Shown: positions 46,116-55,498, numbered from the stretch's first letter. The stretch is DNA of 64,000 nucleotides from Salinicola aestuarinus (GCF_003206645.1 NZ_PZJP01000008.1:557999-621998), one strand, 5' to 3'. Notes: generated by a model from the letters alone, not told the origin. Numbers and translations are program-made.

Positions 46116-46942
46116 TGGTCCGTATCGGTGACGCCCCGGGCGTGCGACGAACGCTGATCGTTGCCGCCCTCGTGTTGTCCGCGCTCTTTCTGCTGCTGCC
46201 GCTGGTGGCGATCTTCGCACAGGCCCTGATGAGCGGCCTCGATGTCTACTGGCAGAACCTCAGCGACCAGTACACGCTGGCGGCGATCGGGCTGACGCTG
46301 CTGGTGACGCTGCTGACCGTGCCGGTCAATCTGGTCTTCGGTGTCTTTCTCGCCTGGCTGGTGACCCGCTTTACCTTCCCGGGGCGGCGGTTGCTGCAGA
46401 CGCTGATCGACATCCCGTTCGCGGTCTCACCGGTGGTCGCCGGGCTGGTCTATCTGTTGCTCTACGGGCGCAACGGCTGGCTCGGCGGCTGGCTCGACGC
46501 CCACGACATCCAGATCATGTTCGCGTGGCCGGGCATCGTGCTGGTGACGATCTTCGTGACCTGCCCCTTCGTCGCCCGCGAGCTGATTCCGCTGATGCAG
46601 GCGCAGGGCGCGCGCGAGGAAGAGGCTGCCGTCACCCTCGGCGCCTCCGGCTGGACCATCTTTCGACGGGTGACGCTGCCCAAGATCCGCCATGCGCTGC
46701 TCTACGGCGTTATCCTCACCAACGCCCGTGCCGTCGGCGAGTTCGGCGCGGTGTCGGTGGTGGCCGGCGCAATCCGTGGCCAGACCAACACCCTGCCGCT
46801 GCAGGTCGAGCAGCTCTATCAGGATTACAATACCGTCGGCGCTTTCACCAGCGCCTCGTTACTGGCCATGCTGGCGCTGTTGACCCTTGCCGCCAAGGCC
46901 GCACTCGAATGGCGCGCTGCGCGCCGGGAGACCGCGACATGA
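46115..46942 (+). CDS. cysW: Sulfate ABC transporter permease CysW
   Basis: Second permease, 275 residues. The ATPase-coupling loop is [23 protein letters not shown], and the family marks DIPFAVSPVVAGLVYLL and NARAVGEFGAVSVVAG are present. The ATG at 46115 shares a base with the cysT stop; the longer frame from 46070 lies in cysT. Its stop overlaps the cysA start (ATGA). Confidence 0.96.
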   Translation: MVRIGDAPGVRRTLIVAALVLSALFLLLPLVAIFAQALMSGLDVYWQNLSDQYTLAAIGLTLLVTLLTVPVNLVFGVFLAWLVTRFTFPGRRLLQTLIDIPFAVSPVVAGLVYLLLYGRNGWLGGWLDAHDIQIMFAWPGIVLVTIFVTCPFVARELIPLMQAQGAREEEAAVTLGASGWTIFRRVTLPKIRHALLYGVILTNARAVGEFGAVSVVAGAIRGQTNTLPLQVEQLYQDYNTVGAFTSASLLAMLALLTLAAKAALEWRAARRETAT

Positions 46943-48024
46943 ACATTCGGATCGCAGGCGTCGACAAGCGTTACGGCCGCGCCCGTGCCCTGGAGCCGAT
47001 CGATCTCGATATCCAGGATGGTGAGCTGATCGGTCTGCTGGGGCCGTCGGGCTCCGGCAAGACGACGCTATTGCGCATCGTTGCCGGACTCGAGCAGGCC
47101 GACAGCGGTTCGATTCATTTCGGGGAACGCGACGTAACGCAGGTGCACGTCCGCGACCGACGCATCGGCTTCGTGTTCCAGCACTACGCCCTCTTTCGTC
47201 ACATGAGCGTGTTCGACAACGTGGCGTTCGGGCTCAACGCCCTGCCCCGCCGCGAGCGCCCTTCCAGTGACCAGATTCGAAGCCGGGTCATGCAGCTACT
47301 CGAGATGGTGCGACTGACCGACTTTGCCTCACGCTACCCGGCTCAGCTCTCCGGCGGCCAGCAGCAGCGTGTCTCGCTGGCCCGGGCACTGGCGCTCAAG
47401 CCCGATGTCCTGCTACTCGACGAGCCGTTCGGCGCGCTGGATGCCAAGGTGCGCCAGGAGCTTCGTCGCTGGTTGCGCCACCTCCATGGTGAACTCGGCT
47501 TCACCAGCCTCTTCGTGACCCACGATCAGGAGGAGGCACTGGAGCTCTCGGATCGCGTGGTCGTGATGAGCGACGGTCGCGTCGAGCAGATCGCGACGCC
47601 GGACACGCTCTATCGCCGTCCCAGCAACCGCTTCGTGTTCGAGTTTCTCGGCGAGGTCAATCGGCTCGAGGGTGACGTCGCCCGTGGCGTGCTGACCTGC
47701 GGCGATGCCCGTCTATCGGTGCCGGGGATCGACGACGGACGCCATGAGCTGCTGCTGCGCCCTCACGAGATTCGCCTGAGTGACCAGCCGAGCCATGGCG
47801 CGCATCTGCCGGTAAGCGTCAGCGCCGTGGTACCGGTGGGCGCCGAAGTGCGCCTTGAGCTTGAAGCCGACTGGCTCGGCGAGCCGTGGCAGGCCAGCGT
47901 GGGACATGCCGAGTTCGATCGCCTGGACATCCGTCGAGGGCGACGACTCTACGCCGTCGTCAGCCAGATTCATCGCTTCGATGCGTCGAGACCGCAGACA
48001 CTGATGCTGGAACCTGCCATCTAA
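46939..48024 (+). CDS. cysA: Sulfate ABC transporter ATP-binding protein
   Basis: Energises sulfate/thiosulfate import. It has 361 residues. Walker A GPSGSGKTT near 36, Q-loop in FVFQHYALFRHM, signature LSGGQQQR, Walker B VLLLDEPFGALD, H-loop VTHDQEEALEL, and a C-terminal TOBE-like regulatory domain. Start ATG at 46939 is fixed by the ATGA overlap with cysW. Last gene of the operon. Confidence 0.97.
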   Translation: MNIRIAGVDKRYGRARALEPIDLDIQDGELIGLLGPSGSGKTTLLRIVAGLEQADSGSIHFGERDVTQVHVRDRRIGFVFQHYALFRHMSVFDNVAFGLNALPRRERPSSDQIRSRVMQLLEMVRLTDFASRYPAQLSGGQQQRVSLARALALKPDVLLLDEPFGALDAKVRQELRRWLRHLHGELGFTSLFVTHDQEEALELSDRVVVMSDGRVEQIATPDTLYRRPSNRFVFEFLGEVNRLEGDVARGVLTCGDARLSVPGIDDGRHELLLRPHEIRLSDQPSHGAHLPVSVSAVVPVGAEVRLELEADWLGEPWQASVGHAEFDRLDIRRGRRLYAVVSQIHRFDASRPQTLMLEPAI

Positions 48025-48101
48025 CGCCCGGGCGTTACGAAACGTGGCGCGCGGCGTCTATACTGTCCGCGTTCGTTTCATCGACTCGAGAGGTGGGTTA
48101 C

Positions 48102-48713
48102 ATGCGTCAAGTTTTTTCCCGGCGTCAACGGCTTATGCTCAAGGGCCTGGCGGTGGCCGCGACTCTGGCGTTGCTGACCGCCTGCGCGCAGAGCCCGCAG
48201 ATTCTGTCCGTGACCCCCAAGGCGAGCGGCGGCTACCCCCGCGCCGGCAATGGCCAGGCGGTCACGCTGAACGTGGTCGACGGCCGCGACAGTAGCGTGA
48301 TCGGCACCCGCGCCGGGATTGCCTCGGCGACCTCGACCATTACGGTCGAGGCCAACGATGTCATCCCCAAACTACAGGCCCAGGCGGAGGGGGCACTGCG
48401 CAGCATGGGCTTCAATCCCACCACGCAGGCAGACGGAGGGCCGACGCTTACGCTGACACTCGACGAGCTAGACTATGCCCGCGGCAGCGCCGATCAGCCC
48501 GTACTGCGCGCCTCCGAGCTGCAGGCGATCATGGAAGCGCGAGTGGAGAACGGTGGCGATACTTATACCGGGCGCTACACCGCAAAACGCAAGCAGAGCT
48601 ACGCGTTCAAGCCGGACTGGGACACCAACAACCGGATGGTCAGCGAACTGCTCGGCAACGCGCTCGATCGGACCTTCCGCGACCCGCAGATCGGCAATCT
48701 GCTCGCGCGCTGA
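48102..48713 (+). CDS. YajG family lipoprotein
   Basis: A 203-residue predicted lipoprotein. The signal peptide MLKGLAVAATLALLTAC has its lipobox LLTAC with the lipidated Cys at 28. The mature part matches the YajG family: VTLNVVDGRDSSVIGTR, a VIPKLQAQAEGALRSMGF, and DWDTNNRMVSELLGNALDRTF. Function not known. The ATG at 48102 follows GAGAGG; frames starting before it lie in cysA. A very strong terminator follows. Confidence 0.88.
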   Translation: MRQVFSRRQRLMLKGLAVAATLALLTACAQSPQILSVTPKASGGYPRAGNGQAVTLNVVDGRDSSVIGTRAGIASATSTITVEANDVIPKLQAQAEGALRSMGFNPTTQADGGPTLTLTLDELDYARGSADQPVLRASELQAIMEARVENGGDTYTGRYTAKRKQSYAFKPDWDTNNRMVSELLGNALDRTFRDPQIGNLLAR

Positions 48714-48744
48714 GCCATTGCCCGGCGTTATCAACGCCAGAACC

Positions 48745-48785
48745 AACGAGACCGCCCGTGGCCATGGCCACGGGCGGTCTCGTTT
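48745..48785 (+). terminator. Terminator of the yajG-type gene
   Basis: A perfect 18-bp stem (48745-48762 with 48767-48784, loop catg), then TTTCC. Read on either strand it is strong; the convergent tpm gene ends 69 nt further on, so it may serve both. Confidence 0.85.
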
Positions 48786-48852
48786 CCAGCCGGCGCCTGG
48801 TCACAGCCTTGGTAGGCTCTACCACGATGCGCCCGCCCCTCAGTGACCGTGG

Positions 48853-49494
48853 CTAGCCGGCGTCTCGCGGCCCCCGGCGTAACAGTCGCCAGACACTCTC
48901 TTCCACGCCGTCATCAGCCGCCTCGCCCCGATCGAGGCAAGTCACCTCGAAGTTCGGCGCCAACAGCCGTTCGACCTCGGCGGCATCGACGCTGAACGGG
49001 GGCCCACGCTCGGGATCGCCGTGAGTCAGCGTGATCAGAAGCCCCACGCGACCGGGCTCGATTAGCTGCGCCAGATGCAGCGCATAGCGCTGACGGGCCG
49101 GCGCCGGCAGTGCGATCAGCGCGGCCCGGTCGTAAAAGGCGCCAAACGGCACGGTCGGCTCGAGGTCGAAGTGAAAGAAGTCTCCGCACCAGATCTCGAC
49201 GGCATCTTGTCTGACGCAAGCAAAGTCATCGGTCTCCCACCGTGTCACAGGCTCGGACGACTGCGCCACGAACTGCTCCACGGCCAGCGACGAGAGTTCG
49301 ACACCCGTGACCGCATGACCCCGTGCCGCGAGCCAGCGCAGGTCCGGTGACTTGCCGCAGAGCGGCACCAGCACCCGAGCGTCTTCAGCGACCCTTAACG
49401 TCGGCCACTCGGCGACCAGGGCCGGGTGCGGCGTCTCGCGGTGAAAGCCGATCCGCCCCTGGCGCCAGCGTTCGAGCCAATCGATCTCCGTCAT
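48853..49494 (-). CDS. tpm: Thiopurine S-methyltransferase
   Basis: SAM-dependent methyltransferase of the TPMT family, which in bacteria also methylates selenium and tellurium species. It has 213 residues. WLERWRQGRIGFH and HPALVAEWP at the start, VLVPLCGKSPDLRWLAARGH as SAM motif, ELSSLAVEQF, and FYDRAALIALPAPARQRY. The ATG is at 49494; a TTG just before it is ignored. It is followed upstream on the same strand by the SH3 membrane protein gene, with four nt between. Confidence 0.93.
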   Translation of the reverse strand: MTEIDWLERWRQGRIGFHRETPHPALVAEWPTLRVAEDARVLVPLCGKSPDLRWLAARGHAVTGVELSSLAVEQFVAQSSEPVTRWETDDFACVRQDAVEIWCGDFFHFDLEPTVPFGAFYDRAALIALPAPARQRYALHLAQLIEPGRVGLLITLTHGDPERGPPFSVDAAEVERLLAPNFEVTCLDRGEAADDGVEESVWRLLRRGPRDAG

Positions 49495-49498
49495 CAAC

Positions 49499-50131
49499 TT
49501 AAAACCAGCGGTCGCGCTTGCGCCGGCGCTTGGGCAGGTGCGGCACCAGCAGGCCGAGTATCAGTCCGGCACCGGCAACCCCGCCCCCGTACAGGAAATA
49601 GCGCATCAGCAGGTCTTCCTCCTGGGTGTCCAGCCGCGCCTGCATCTCGCGCATGCGCGCCTCGGCGTGGGAATAGGCGTCGTTGAGCTGGCCGTTATTC
49701 GCCTGCAGCTCGTCGACCTGGGTCTGGCGGCTTTCCAGCTCCTGGCGCAGGTCCGCGACGCGCTGATTCCACTCGTCATCGATCCCGTCGAGACGCTCGG
49801 TGAGCTCGTCGACCCGCTGCTGCAGATCGGGGACGCGCGTCTGCGCACTGGGCTTTGACTGCACGTAACGCGACTGAATCCACACCGTGTCGCCGTCAGG
49901 CCCCCGGACGCGGGAGTAGTCGCCCTGGGTCTCCAGCACGGTGATCGGCTGGCCACTCTGCAGCGTTCCCACGATACGGTAGCCGTCGGTGGGACCGCTG
50001 CGGACAAAGGTCGGGAGGTCGTCGCTGACCCAGTGGTCGCTGTCGGTGGCACTCTGACCGGCATCCTGCGCCAGTACCGGAAGGGAGAAGAGCATCGCGC
50101 TGAACGCACAGCCCATCGCAAGTTTTCGCAT
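49499..50131 (-). CDS. SH3 domain membrane protein (TIGR04211/YgiM type)
   Basis: A 210-residue envelope protein. Signal sequence to PVLAQD; bacterial SH3 domain (FVRSGPTDGYRIVGTLQSGQ) at 35-95; a long coiled coil from about 100 to 170 (VDELTERLDGIDDEWNQ and following heptads); one TM helix (FLYGGGVAGAGLILGLLV) near 180; and a basic C-terminus (KRRRKRDRW). This is the YgiM/TIGR04211 layout. The ATG at 50131 begins the signal sequence; the longer frame to 50248 is not conserved. Overlaps in operon with tpm. Confidence 0.9.
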   Translation of the reverse strand: MRKLAMGCAFSAMLFSLPVLAQDAGQSATDSDHWVSDDLPTFVRSGPTDGYRIVGTLQSGQPITVLETQGDYSRVRGPDGDTVWIQSRYVQSKPSAQTRVPDLQQRVDELTERLDGIDDEWNQRVADLRQELESRQTQVDELQANNGQLNDAYSHAEARMREMQARLDTQEEDLLMRYFLYGGGVAGAGLILGLLVPHLPKRRRKRDRWF

Positions 50132-50272
50132 CTTGAACCTATCGTCGTAATTCTGGTGGTTAAAACGGTGACGGTTTTGCGTATCGAATCGCCGGCGCGA
50201 CTCCGGCGGTCGCGACGCGCAGCGCGACGATGAGAACGCCTCAAGCATCCTGCGAGAGGGTCAAAACAAGAA

Positions 50273-50292
50273 TCCACACTTTCTGTGGATAA
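50273..50292. promoter_or_regulatory. DnaA-box-like site with inverted repeat
   Basis: tgtggataa (50284-50292) is a perfect DnaA box (TTATCCACA on the minus strand). Its first part also pairs with tccaca (50273-50278) to make a 6-bp dyad. It lies in the 245-nt gap between the SH3 gene and DUF1820, on the upstream side of the SH3 gene. A single box does not make an origin. Confidence 0.45.
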
Positions 50293-50376
50293 CCGTTGGG
50301 ACAACTTGAGAAGCGATGACGCGACTTCCGGCTATCCCAGCGCTGACGACAAATTGATGAAAATCTGACCAGCCGA

Positions 50377-50706
50377 TCAGCCATCATCCCTTGGCGGCCA
50401 CGCCATCGGGCGCGGAAACTCGGCGACGTTGCCCTCGGCCTTGACCGCTTTGACCGCCCCGCCGTGGTCGACTTCGTCGATCCGCACGATGGCGCTGTAG
50501 GGGATGTAGCTGCGGCTGACACCCTCGAAGGTACGGCGCAGCTTCTCGGCCCCCGGATCGACCACTACCTTGGATTGATCTTCGAAGACGAAGGTCTCGA
50601 CCTCGATGAATCCCCACAGATCGCTTTGGAAGATATCCCGGGCGTAGAGTTCCCACACTTCGCCCTGATTGTGGAACACCACCCGATAGATCGACTTGGA
50701 CGACAT
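50377..50706 (-). CDS. DUF1820 family protein
   Basis: A 109-residue cytosolic protein of unknown function: YRVVFHNQGEVWELYARDIFQSDLWGFIEVE near the start, then FVFEDQSKVVVDPGAEKLR and SYIPYSAIVRIDEVD, the whole of which fits DUF1820, a family common in gammaproteobacteria. Start ATG at 50706 from domain length; the much longer frame to 51969 on the same strand is antisense to miaB. Divergent from miaB with 261 nt between. Confidence 0.85.
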   Translation of the reverse strand: MSSKSIYRVVFHNQGEVWELYARDIFQSDLWGFIEVETFVFEDQSKVVVDPGAEKLRRTFEGVSRSYIPYSAIVRIDEVDHGGAVKAVKAEGNVAEFPRPMAWPPRDDG

Positions 50707-50967
50707 AGACTCGCGTTTCTCCACAAACTCGCCGCGACGGTCCCCTCTTGGCAGCCGGCCAGGAGGGCCACCGGCCGCGGCGGCAAATAGGCGCAAGGGT
50801 ATCACAGCCGCCGCGCCTTGCGAGCGCCACGGGTTGGCCGGCGAGGCCCGGCGCCCGTATAATGCGGCGTTCTTCAAATCGGCGTCTCGGTCCCGCAGTC
50901 GGGCCCGCCGCCGCGTCGACAATGACGCATCTCTTTTCACTACCCACGGGGCATCGGTGACGCGCGC

Positions 50968-52335
50968 ATGGCCGCAACGCAACCAGTGACGAAAAAGCTC
51001 TTCATCAAGACCCATGGCTGTCAGATGAACGAGTACGACTCCTCCCGCATGGCGGACCTGCTCGGCGAGTCGCATCGTCTCGAAATCACTCACGACGAGA
51101 CCGACGCCGACGTCATCCTGCTTAACACCTGCTCGATTCGCGAGAAGGCGCAGGAGAAAGTCTTCCATCAGCTCGGCCGCTGGAAAAAGCTGAAGGCGGC
51201 CAAGCCCGATCTGGTGATCGGTGTCGGCGGCTGCGTGGCGAGCCAGGAAGGCGAGAACATCCGCAAGCGCGCGCCTCACGTCGACATGGTCTTCGGCCCG
51301 CAGACACTGCACCGGCTGCCGACGATGCTCGACGCTCGCGCCAAGAGCGCCACGCCGATCCAGGCGGTGGACGTGACCTTCCCGGAGATCGAGAAGTTCG
51401 ATCATCTGCCCAAGCCGAAATCCGATGGCGCCACTGCCTTCGTCTCGGTCATGGAAGGCTGCTCGAAGTACTGTACGTTCTGCGTGGTGCCCTACACCCG
51501 CGGCGAAGAGGTCTCGCGCCCCTTCGAGTCGGTGATGGAGGAGGTGGTCCATCTCGCCGAGCAGGGCGTGCGCGAGATCAACCTGCTGGGGCAGAACGTC
51601 AACGCCTACCGCGGGCTCGACGAGGGCGGCGACGAGATCGACCTTGCCGAGCTGATCGCCTGTGTGGCGGCGGTCGACGGCATCGACCGCATCCGTTTCA
51701 CCACCTCTCATCCGGTCGAATTCACCGATAGCCTGATCGAGGCCTACGGCGAAATCCCGGAGCTGGTGAGCCATCTGCATCTCCCGGTTCAATCCGGCTC
51801 CGACCGCATTCTTTCGGCGATGAAACGCGGACACGGCCGTGACATGTACATCGAGAAGCTCGAGCGCATCCGCGCCCTGCGCCCGGACATCAGCTTCTCG
51901 TCGGACTTCATCATCGGCTTCCCCGGCGAGACCGACGAAGACTTCGAGCAAACGATGGATTTGATCCATCGAATCGGTTTCGACGCCTCGTTCAGCTTCA
52001 TCTACTCCAAGCGCCCCGGCACGCCGGCCTCCTCGCTCGAGGACGACACCCCGGAGGCGACCAAGAAGCAGCGCCTGGCGATTCTGCAGGAGCGTCTCAA
52101 CCAGCAGACGCAGCAGATCAGCCGACGCATGGTTGGCAACACCGAACGCATTCTGGTCACCGGCTTCTCGCCCAAGGATCCCGGCGAGCTCTCCGGGCGC
52201 ACCGAGAATAACCGCGTGGTCAACTTCCGCGCCGAGGAACCGACGGCACTGATCGGCTACTTCGTCGACGTCGAAATCACCGAGGCGTTCCCGAACTCGC
52301 TGCGGGGCCAGCTGCTCTCCAACGCCCGCTATTGA
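50968..52335 (+). CDS. miaB: tRNA-2-methylthio-N6-dimethylallyladenosine synthase
   Basis: Radical-SAM methylthiotransferase acting on i6A37 of tRNA. It has 455 residues: the UPF0004 domain with Fe-S ligands C18, C55 and C89, the radical-SAM motif C165/C169/C172 (CSKYCTFC) followed by [13 protein letters not shown], and a C-terminal TRAM domain. The start ATG is at 50968. miaB-phoH-ybeY-corC-lnt is a conserved gene order in the Pseudomonas and Halomonas groups. The 264 nt after it (52336-52599) show no supported gene. Confidence 0.97.
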   Translation: MAATQPVTKKLFIKTHGCQMNEYDSSRMADLLGESHRLEITHDETDADVILLNTCSIREKAQEKVFHQLGRWKKLKAAKPDLVIGVGGCVASQEGENIRKRAPHVDMVFGPQTLHRLPTMLDARAKSATPIQAVDVTFPEIEKFDHLPKPKSDGATAFVSVMEGCSKYCTFCVVPYTRGEEVSRPFESVMEEVVHLAEQGVREINLLGQNVNAYRGLDEGGDEIDLAELIACVAAVDGIDRIRFTTSHPVEFTDSLIEAYGEIPELVSHLHLPVQSGSDRILSAMKRGHGRDMYIEKLERIRALRPDISFSSDFIIGFPGETDEDFEQTMDLIHRIGFDASFSFIYSKRPGTPASSLEDDTPEATKKQRLAILQERLNQQTQQISRRMVGNTERILVTGFSPKDPGELSGRTENNRVVNFRAEEPTALIGYFVDVEITEAFPNSLRGQLLSNARY

Positions 52336-52599
52336 GCGCGACGCGCTGATTCCACGCTGTTCAGGTCCTCACCCTGACCGGGCTTGCCGGGCCGGCGCCG
52401 AGACATCGGCGTCCACGCCCGGTTGAGTTATGCCTCTGTGCCCCCACTCAGTGATGACAGAACCGACCGCCGAGGATCGCGCGACGACACGGGCGAATCG
52501 CCGCGCAGCGCGGCATTCGTCCATGGTGGCGTTGCCCCGAGCCAAAGCGGCGAAGTAAGCTGACGACTTTCCTTTTCCTTATCCACGGATCTCTCTGCG

Positions 52600-53706
52600 T
52601 TGACCCAAGACCAGCACTCCGACAACCGCGTCATCTCGCTGACACTGGAACCCAACGACCCCAGACGTCTGGCCAACCTCAGCGGGCAGCGTGACGAACA
52701 CCTGAAGCTGATCGAATCCCGCCTCGGCGTCACCCTGCGCAACCGCGGCAATACCTTCCAGCTTGCCGGGCCCGATGCGGCGGTCAAGGCCGCTGCCAAC
52801 CTGCTCGAGCACCTCTATCGCGAGACTGCCGCCGAAGAGCTGGAACCGGATACGGTGCATCTCTTCCTGCAGGAGTCCGGCGTCCAGGCACTCGAGGAGG
52901 AGACCGGCGACGAGGAGGCCGGCGGGGTGATCATTCGCACGCCGAAAGTGCTGATCAAGCCGCGCGGTATCAACCAGCAGGGTTATGTCGCGAGCATCCG
53001 TCGCCACGACATCAACTTCGGTGTGGGCCCGGCCGGGACCGGCAAGACCTATCTCGCCGTCGCCGCCGCGGTCGAAGCGCTCAACCGTCAGGAAGTCCGA
53101 CGTATTCTGCTGGTGCGCCCGGCGGTCGAGGCCGGGGAGAAACTCGGTTTTCTTCCGGGGGATCTGGCGCAGAAGATCGATCCTTACCTGCGCCCGCTCT
53201 ACGATGCGCTCTACGAAATGCTCGGGTTCGAGCAGGTCAACAAGCTCATCGAGCGTCAGGTGATCGAGATCGCGCCGCTCGCCTACATGCGCGGACGCAC
53301 GCTCAACAACGCCTTCATCATTCTCGACGAGAGCCAGAACACCACGCGCGAACAGATGAAGATGTTCCTGACACGTATCGGCTTCGGCTCGACGGCGGTG
53401 ATTACCGGCGACGCGACACAGGTCGACCTGCCTCGCGGCTCGAGCTCCGGCCTGATTCACGTGCTCGAGGTGCTGCGGGGCACCAACGGGATCGGGGTGA
53501 CCCAGTTCGCGCCCAAGGATGTCGTGCGCCACCCGCTGGTGCAGCGCATCATCGAGGCCTACGACCACTTCGAAGCGACCGAAGAAGCCGAGCAGCGCAA
53601 GCGCCGGGAGGAGCGTCGCCAGGCGCGTCTCGACGCCCAGGCCCCCCGAGCCACCGACGGCGAAGCCGGCACCGGCGCCGACAATAGCGAGCCGAGTGGC
53701 TCATGA
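52600..53706 (+). CDS. ybeZ: PhoH-like ATPase (YbeZ)
   Basis: A 368-residue P-loop ATPase that works with YbeY in 16S rRNA maturation and ribosome quality control. Walker A GVGPAGTGKT at 141-150, Walker B FIILDESQNTT, and the N-terminal KH-like region. The start is a TTG at 52600; no ATG lies in a suitable position, and the sequence from here fits the family's usual N-terminus. A TTATCCACG, one off a DnaA box, lies at 52579-52587. The C-terminal 35 residues are Arg/Glu/Ala-rich. Overlaps ybeY by ATGA. Confidence 0.94.
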   Translation: MTQDQHSDNRVISLTLEPNDPRRLANLSGQRDEHLKLIESRLGVTLRNRGNTFQLAGPDAAVKAAANLLEHLYRETAAEELEPDTVHLFLQESGVQALEEETGDEEAGGVIIRTPKVLIKPRGINQQGYVASIRRHDINFGVGPAGTGKTYLAVAAAVEALNRQEVRRILLVRPAVEAGEKLGFLPGDLAQKIDPYLRPLYDALYEMLGFEQVNKLIERQVIEIAPLAYMRGRTLNNAFIILDESQNTTREQMKMFLTRIGFGSTAVITGDATQVDLPRGSSSGLIHVLEVLRGTNGIGVTQFAPKDVVRHPLVQRIIEAYDHFEATEEAEQRKRREERRQARLDAQAPRATDGEAGTGADNSEPSGS

Positions 53707-54197
53707 GCACCGATGCCAAGGTCACGGCGGCGGTCGAGATCGACCGTCAGGTCGCGCTCGATGAGGGCGATATCGAGGCGCTGCCGACGCTTGTCGATCT
53801 GGAACGCTGGGTCGGCGTCGTGCTCGCCGCCCACGACGAAGCGCGGACGGAGCTCACCGTGCGCTTCGTCGAGCGCGACGAGAGCCAGGCACTCAACCGC
53901 GACTATCGCGGCAAGGACAAGCCCACCAATGTGCTGTCGTTTCCCTTCGAAGCGCCCCCCGGCATCGAACTGCCGCTGCTGGGCGACCTCGTCATCTGCC
54001 ACGAGGTGGTGGTGCAGGAAGCCGGCGATCAGCACAAGGCGACAGCCGATCACTACGCCCATCTGGTAATGCACGGCTGCTTGCATTTGCTCGGCTACGA
54101 TCATATAGAAGAGGAAGAAGCCGACGCGATGGAAGCGCTCGAGCGAGAACTCCTCGCCCGCTTTGCCATCGCCGACCCTTACCGGCCGCCGGCCTGA
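53703..54197 (+). CDS. ybeY: Endoribonuclease YbeY
   Basis: Zinc metalloenzyme needed for 16S rRNA 3'-end maturation. It has 164 residues. The zinc site is HGCLHLLGYDHIEE (HGxxHLxGYDH), near 120-132. Also RDYRGKDKPTNVLSFPFE. ATGA overlap with ybeZ. The following corC starts 281 nt on. Confidence 0.96.
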   Translation: MSTDAKVTAAVEIDRQVALDEGDIEALPTLVDLERWVGVVLAAHDEARTELTVRFVERDESQALNRDYRGKDKPTNVLSFPFEAPPGIELPLLGDLVICHEVVVQEAGDQHKATADHYAHLVMHGCLHLLGYDHIEEEEADAMEALERELLARFAIADPYRPPA

Positions 54198-54209
54198 TCG
54201 CCGATACCT

Positions 54210-54482
54210 ATGACCGACTCATTCGCTCCCATGCCCAACGCCACATTCGTGACCGCTTCAACATCCACAGCGGTGACCTCGCCCTCGTCCGGTCAATCCG
54301 GCAACGAGGCCGGCGCCTCCCCGGCGCCACTGCCCGAATCTCCCGACGAACCTCCGCCGAGTCCCTCCCGGACCGCCGGCGGCCCGACCGATGCCTCTCA
54401 TCCCGCGACGCCATTCGGTCGCACAGGCCATCATCGACTTTCCTTCCGTGCGTCATCCGAGGACAAGAGACTCCACTCATGA
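54210..54482 (+). CDS. Uncertain small ORF between ybeY and corC
   Basis: A 90-codon frame, ATG at 54210, whose TGA overlaps the corC ATG (ATGA). The peptide is low-complexity, rich in Ser, Pro, Ala and Thr, with no recognisable domain, and it uses codons (aga, aca, tca) that are rare in the neighbours. It may be only intergenic sequence; the overlap suggests a small chance of a coupling leader. Confidence 0.2.
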   Translation: MTDSFAPMPNATFVTASTSTAVTSPSSGQSGNEAGASPAPLPESPDEPPPSPSRTAGGPTDASHPATPFGRTGHHRLSFRASSEDKRLHS

Positions 54483-55372
54483 GCGACGACCGATCGAGTA
54501 GCCAGGGCAGCCGTTCCTGGCTCGAAAAGTTGATCAGCACTTTCTCCAGCGATTTCGACGAACCCAGCTCCCGCGAGGAGCTCCTCACCTTTCTGCGTGA
54601 GGCCGGCCCGAAGCTCAATCTCGATCAGGACGCCCTGACGATCATCGAGGGCGCATTCCAGATCAGCGATCAGCAGGTGCGCGAGGTGATGATTCCTCGC
54701 TCCCAGGTCACCGCCATCCAGGTCGAGGAGCGCCCCGAGGACTGCCTCCCCATCATTCTGGAGACGGCGCACTCGCGCTATCCGGTGATGGGCGACAACC
54801 TCGATGACGTGCTCGGCATTCTCCTGGTCAAGGACCTGCTGCCGCTGCTCAAGCACACGCCCAACGAGCGTGCTGCGTTCTCGCTCAACGACGTGCTGCG
54901 GCCGGCGATGTTCGTGCCCGAATCCAAGCGGCTCAACAGCCTGCTCAAGGAGTTTCGCGACACCCACAACCACATGGCAGTGGTGGTCGACGAGTACGGC
55001 GGCACGGCGGGCATCGTGACCATCGAGGACATTCTCGAGCAGATCGTCGGCGACATCGAAGACGAGCACGATACCGATGAAGAAGAGGACATCCGCAACC
55101 TCGGCGATGGCACCTACGCGGTGCGTGCGCTGACGCCGATCGAGGACTTCAACGAGGCGTTCGACACCCAGTACTCCGATGAGGAGTTCGACACCGTCGG
55201 CGGCCTGATCATGCAGCGCTTCGGCCACCTGCCGCGGCGCAACGAGCACGCCGATCTGGGCGCCTGGCGCTTCACCGTCCTGAGCGCCGACAACCGACGC
55301 ATCCGTCTGCTGCAGGCCAAGCCCGTCCCCGCCGAAGCCGAGCAGGAGAGCCCGTCGCGACTTGAGAACTGA
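54479..55372 (+). CDS. corC: CBS domain protein CorC
   Basis: A 297-residue cytosolic protein of the CorC/YbeX group, tied to cobalt/magnesium efflux or ribosome-related stress. Two CBS domains (about 65-190) contain VMIPRSQVTAIQ, HSRYPVMGDNLDDVLGILLVKDLL and MAVVVDEYGGTAGIVTIEDILEQIVGDIEDEHD. The C-terminal CorC_HlyC domain has DFNEAFDTQYSDEEFDTVGGL. Just upstream of lnt, as in E. coli. Confidence 0.95.
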   Translation: MSDDRSSSQGSRSWLEKLISTFSSDFDEPSSREELLTFLREAGPKLNLDQDALTIIEGAFQISDQQVREVMIPRSQVTAIQVEERPEDCLPIILETAHSRYPVMGDNLDDVLGILLVKDLLPLLKHTPNERAAFSLNDVLRPAMFVPESKRLNSLLKEFRDTHNHMAVVVDEYGGTAGIVTIEDILEQIVGDIEDEHDTDEEEDIRNLGDGTYAVRALTPIEDFNEAFDTQYSDEEFDTVGGLIMQRFGHLPRRNEHADLGAWRFTVLSADNRRIRLLQAKPVPAEAEQESPSRLEN

Positions 55373-55376
55373 GCAC

Positions 55377-55428
55377 GGCCCCGGTGCGCCGGTACCAGCA
55401 GGCGCCCGGCCGTTAGACGACCGGGGCC
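55377..55428. other. Nested inverted repeats between corC and lnt
   Basis: Outer arms ggccccggt (55377-55385) and accggggcc (55420-55428) are perfect 9-bp complements; inside, gcgcc (55386-55390) pairs with ggcgc (55401-55405). The result is a branched fold right after corC. No U-tract follows, so a terminator role is doubtful; it could be an mRNA 3'-end stabiliser. Confidence 0.45.
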
Positions 55429-55464
55429 TGCCGTCTGATCCCCTGCGCATTCCCGAGGCATCTC

Positions 55465-55473
55465 TGATATAAG
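55465..55473 (+). promoter_or_regulatory. Extended -10 promoter of lnt
   Basis: TGaTATAAG (TG at 55465-55466, hexamer 55468-55473), 26 nt before the lnt ATG. The -35 is weak, as is usual when an extended -10 is present. Confidence 0.45.
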
Positions 55474-55498
55474 GGCACTTTTCTTCGAGGAGTGCCCC

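Noticed and set aside
50273..50292. Replication origin
   Set aside because: Only one perfect DnaA box and no dnaA, gidA or AT-rich unwinding region nearby.
50377..51969. 530-codon minus-strand frame reaching into miaB
   Set aside because: Only its last 109 codons are real (DUF1820, ATG at 50706); the rest is antisense to miaB.
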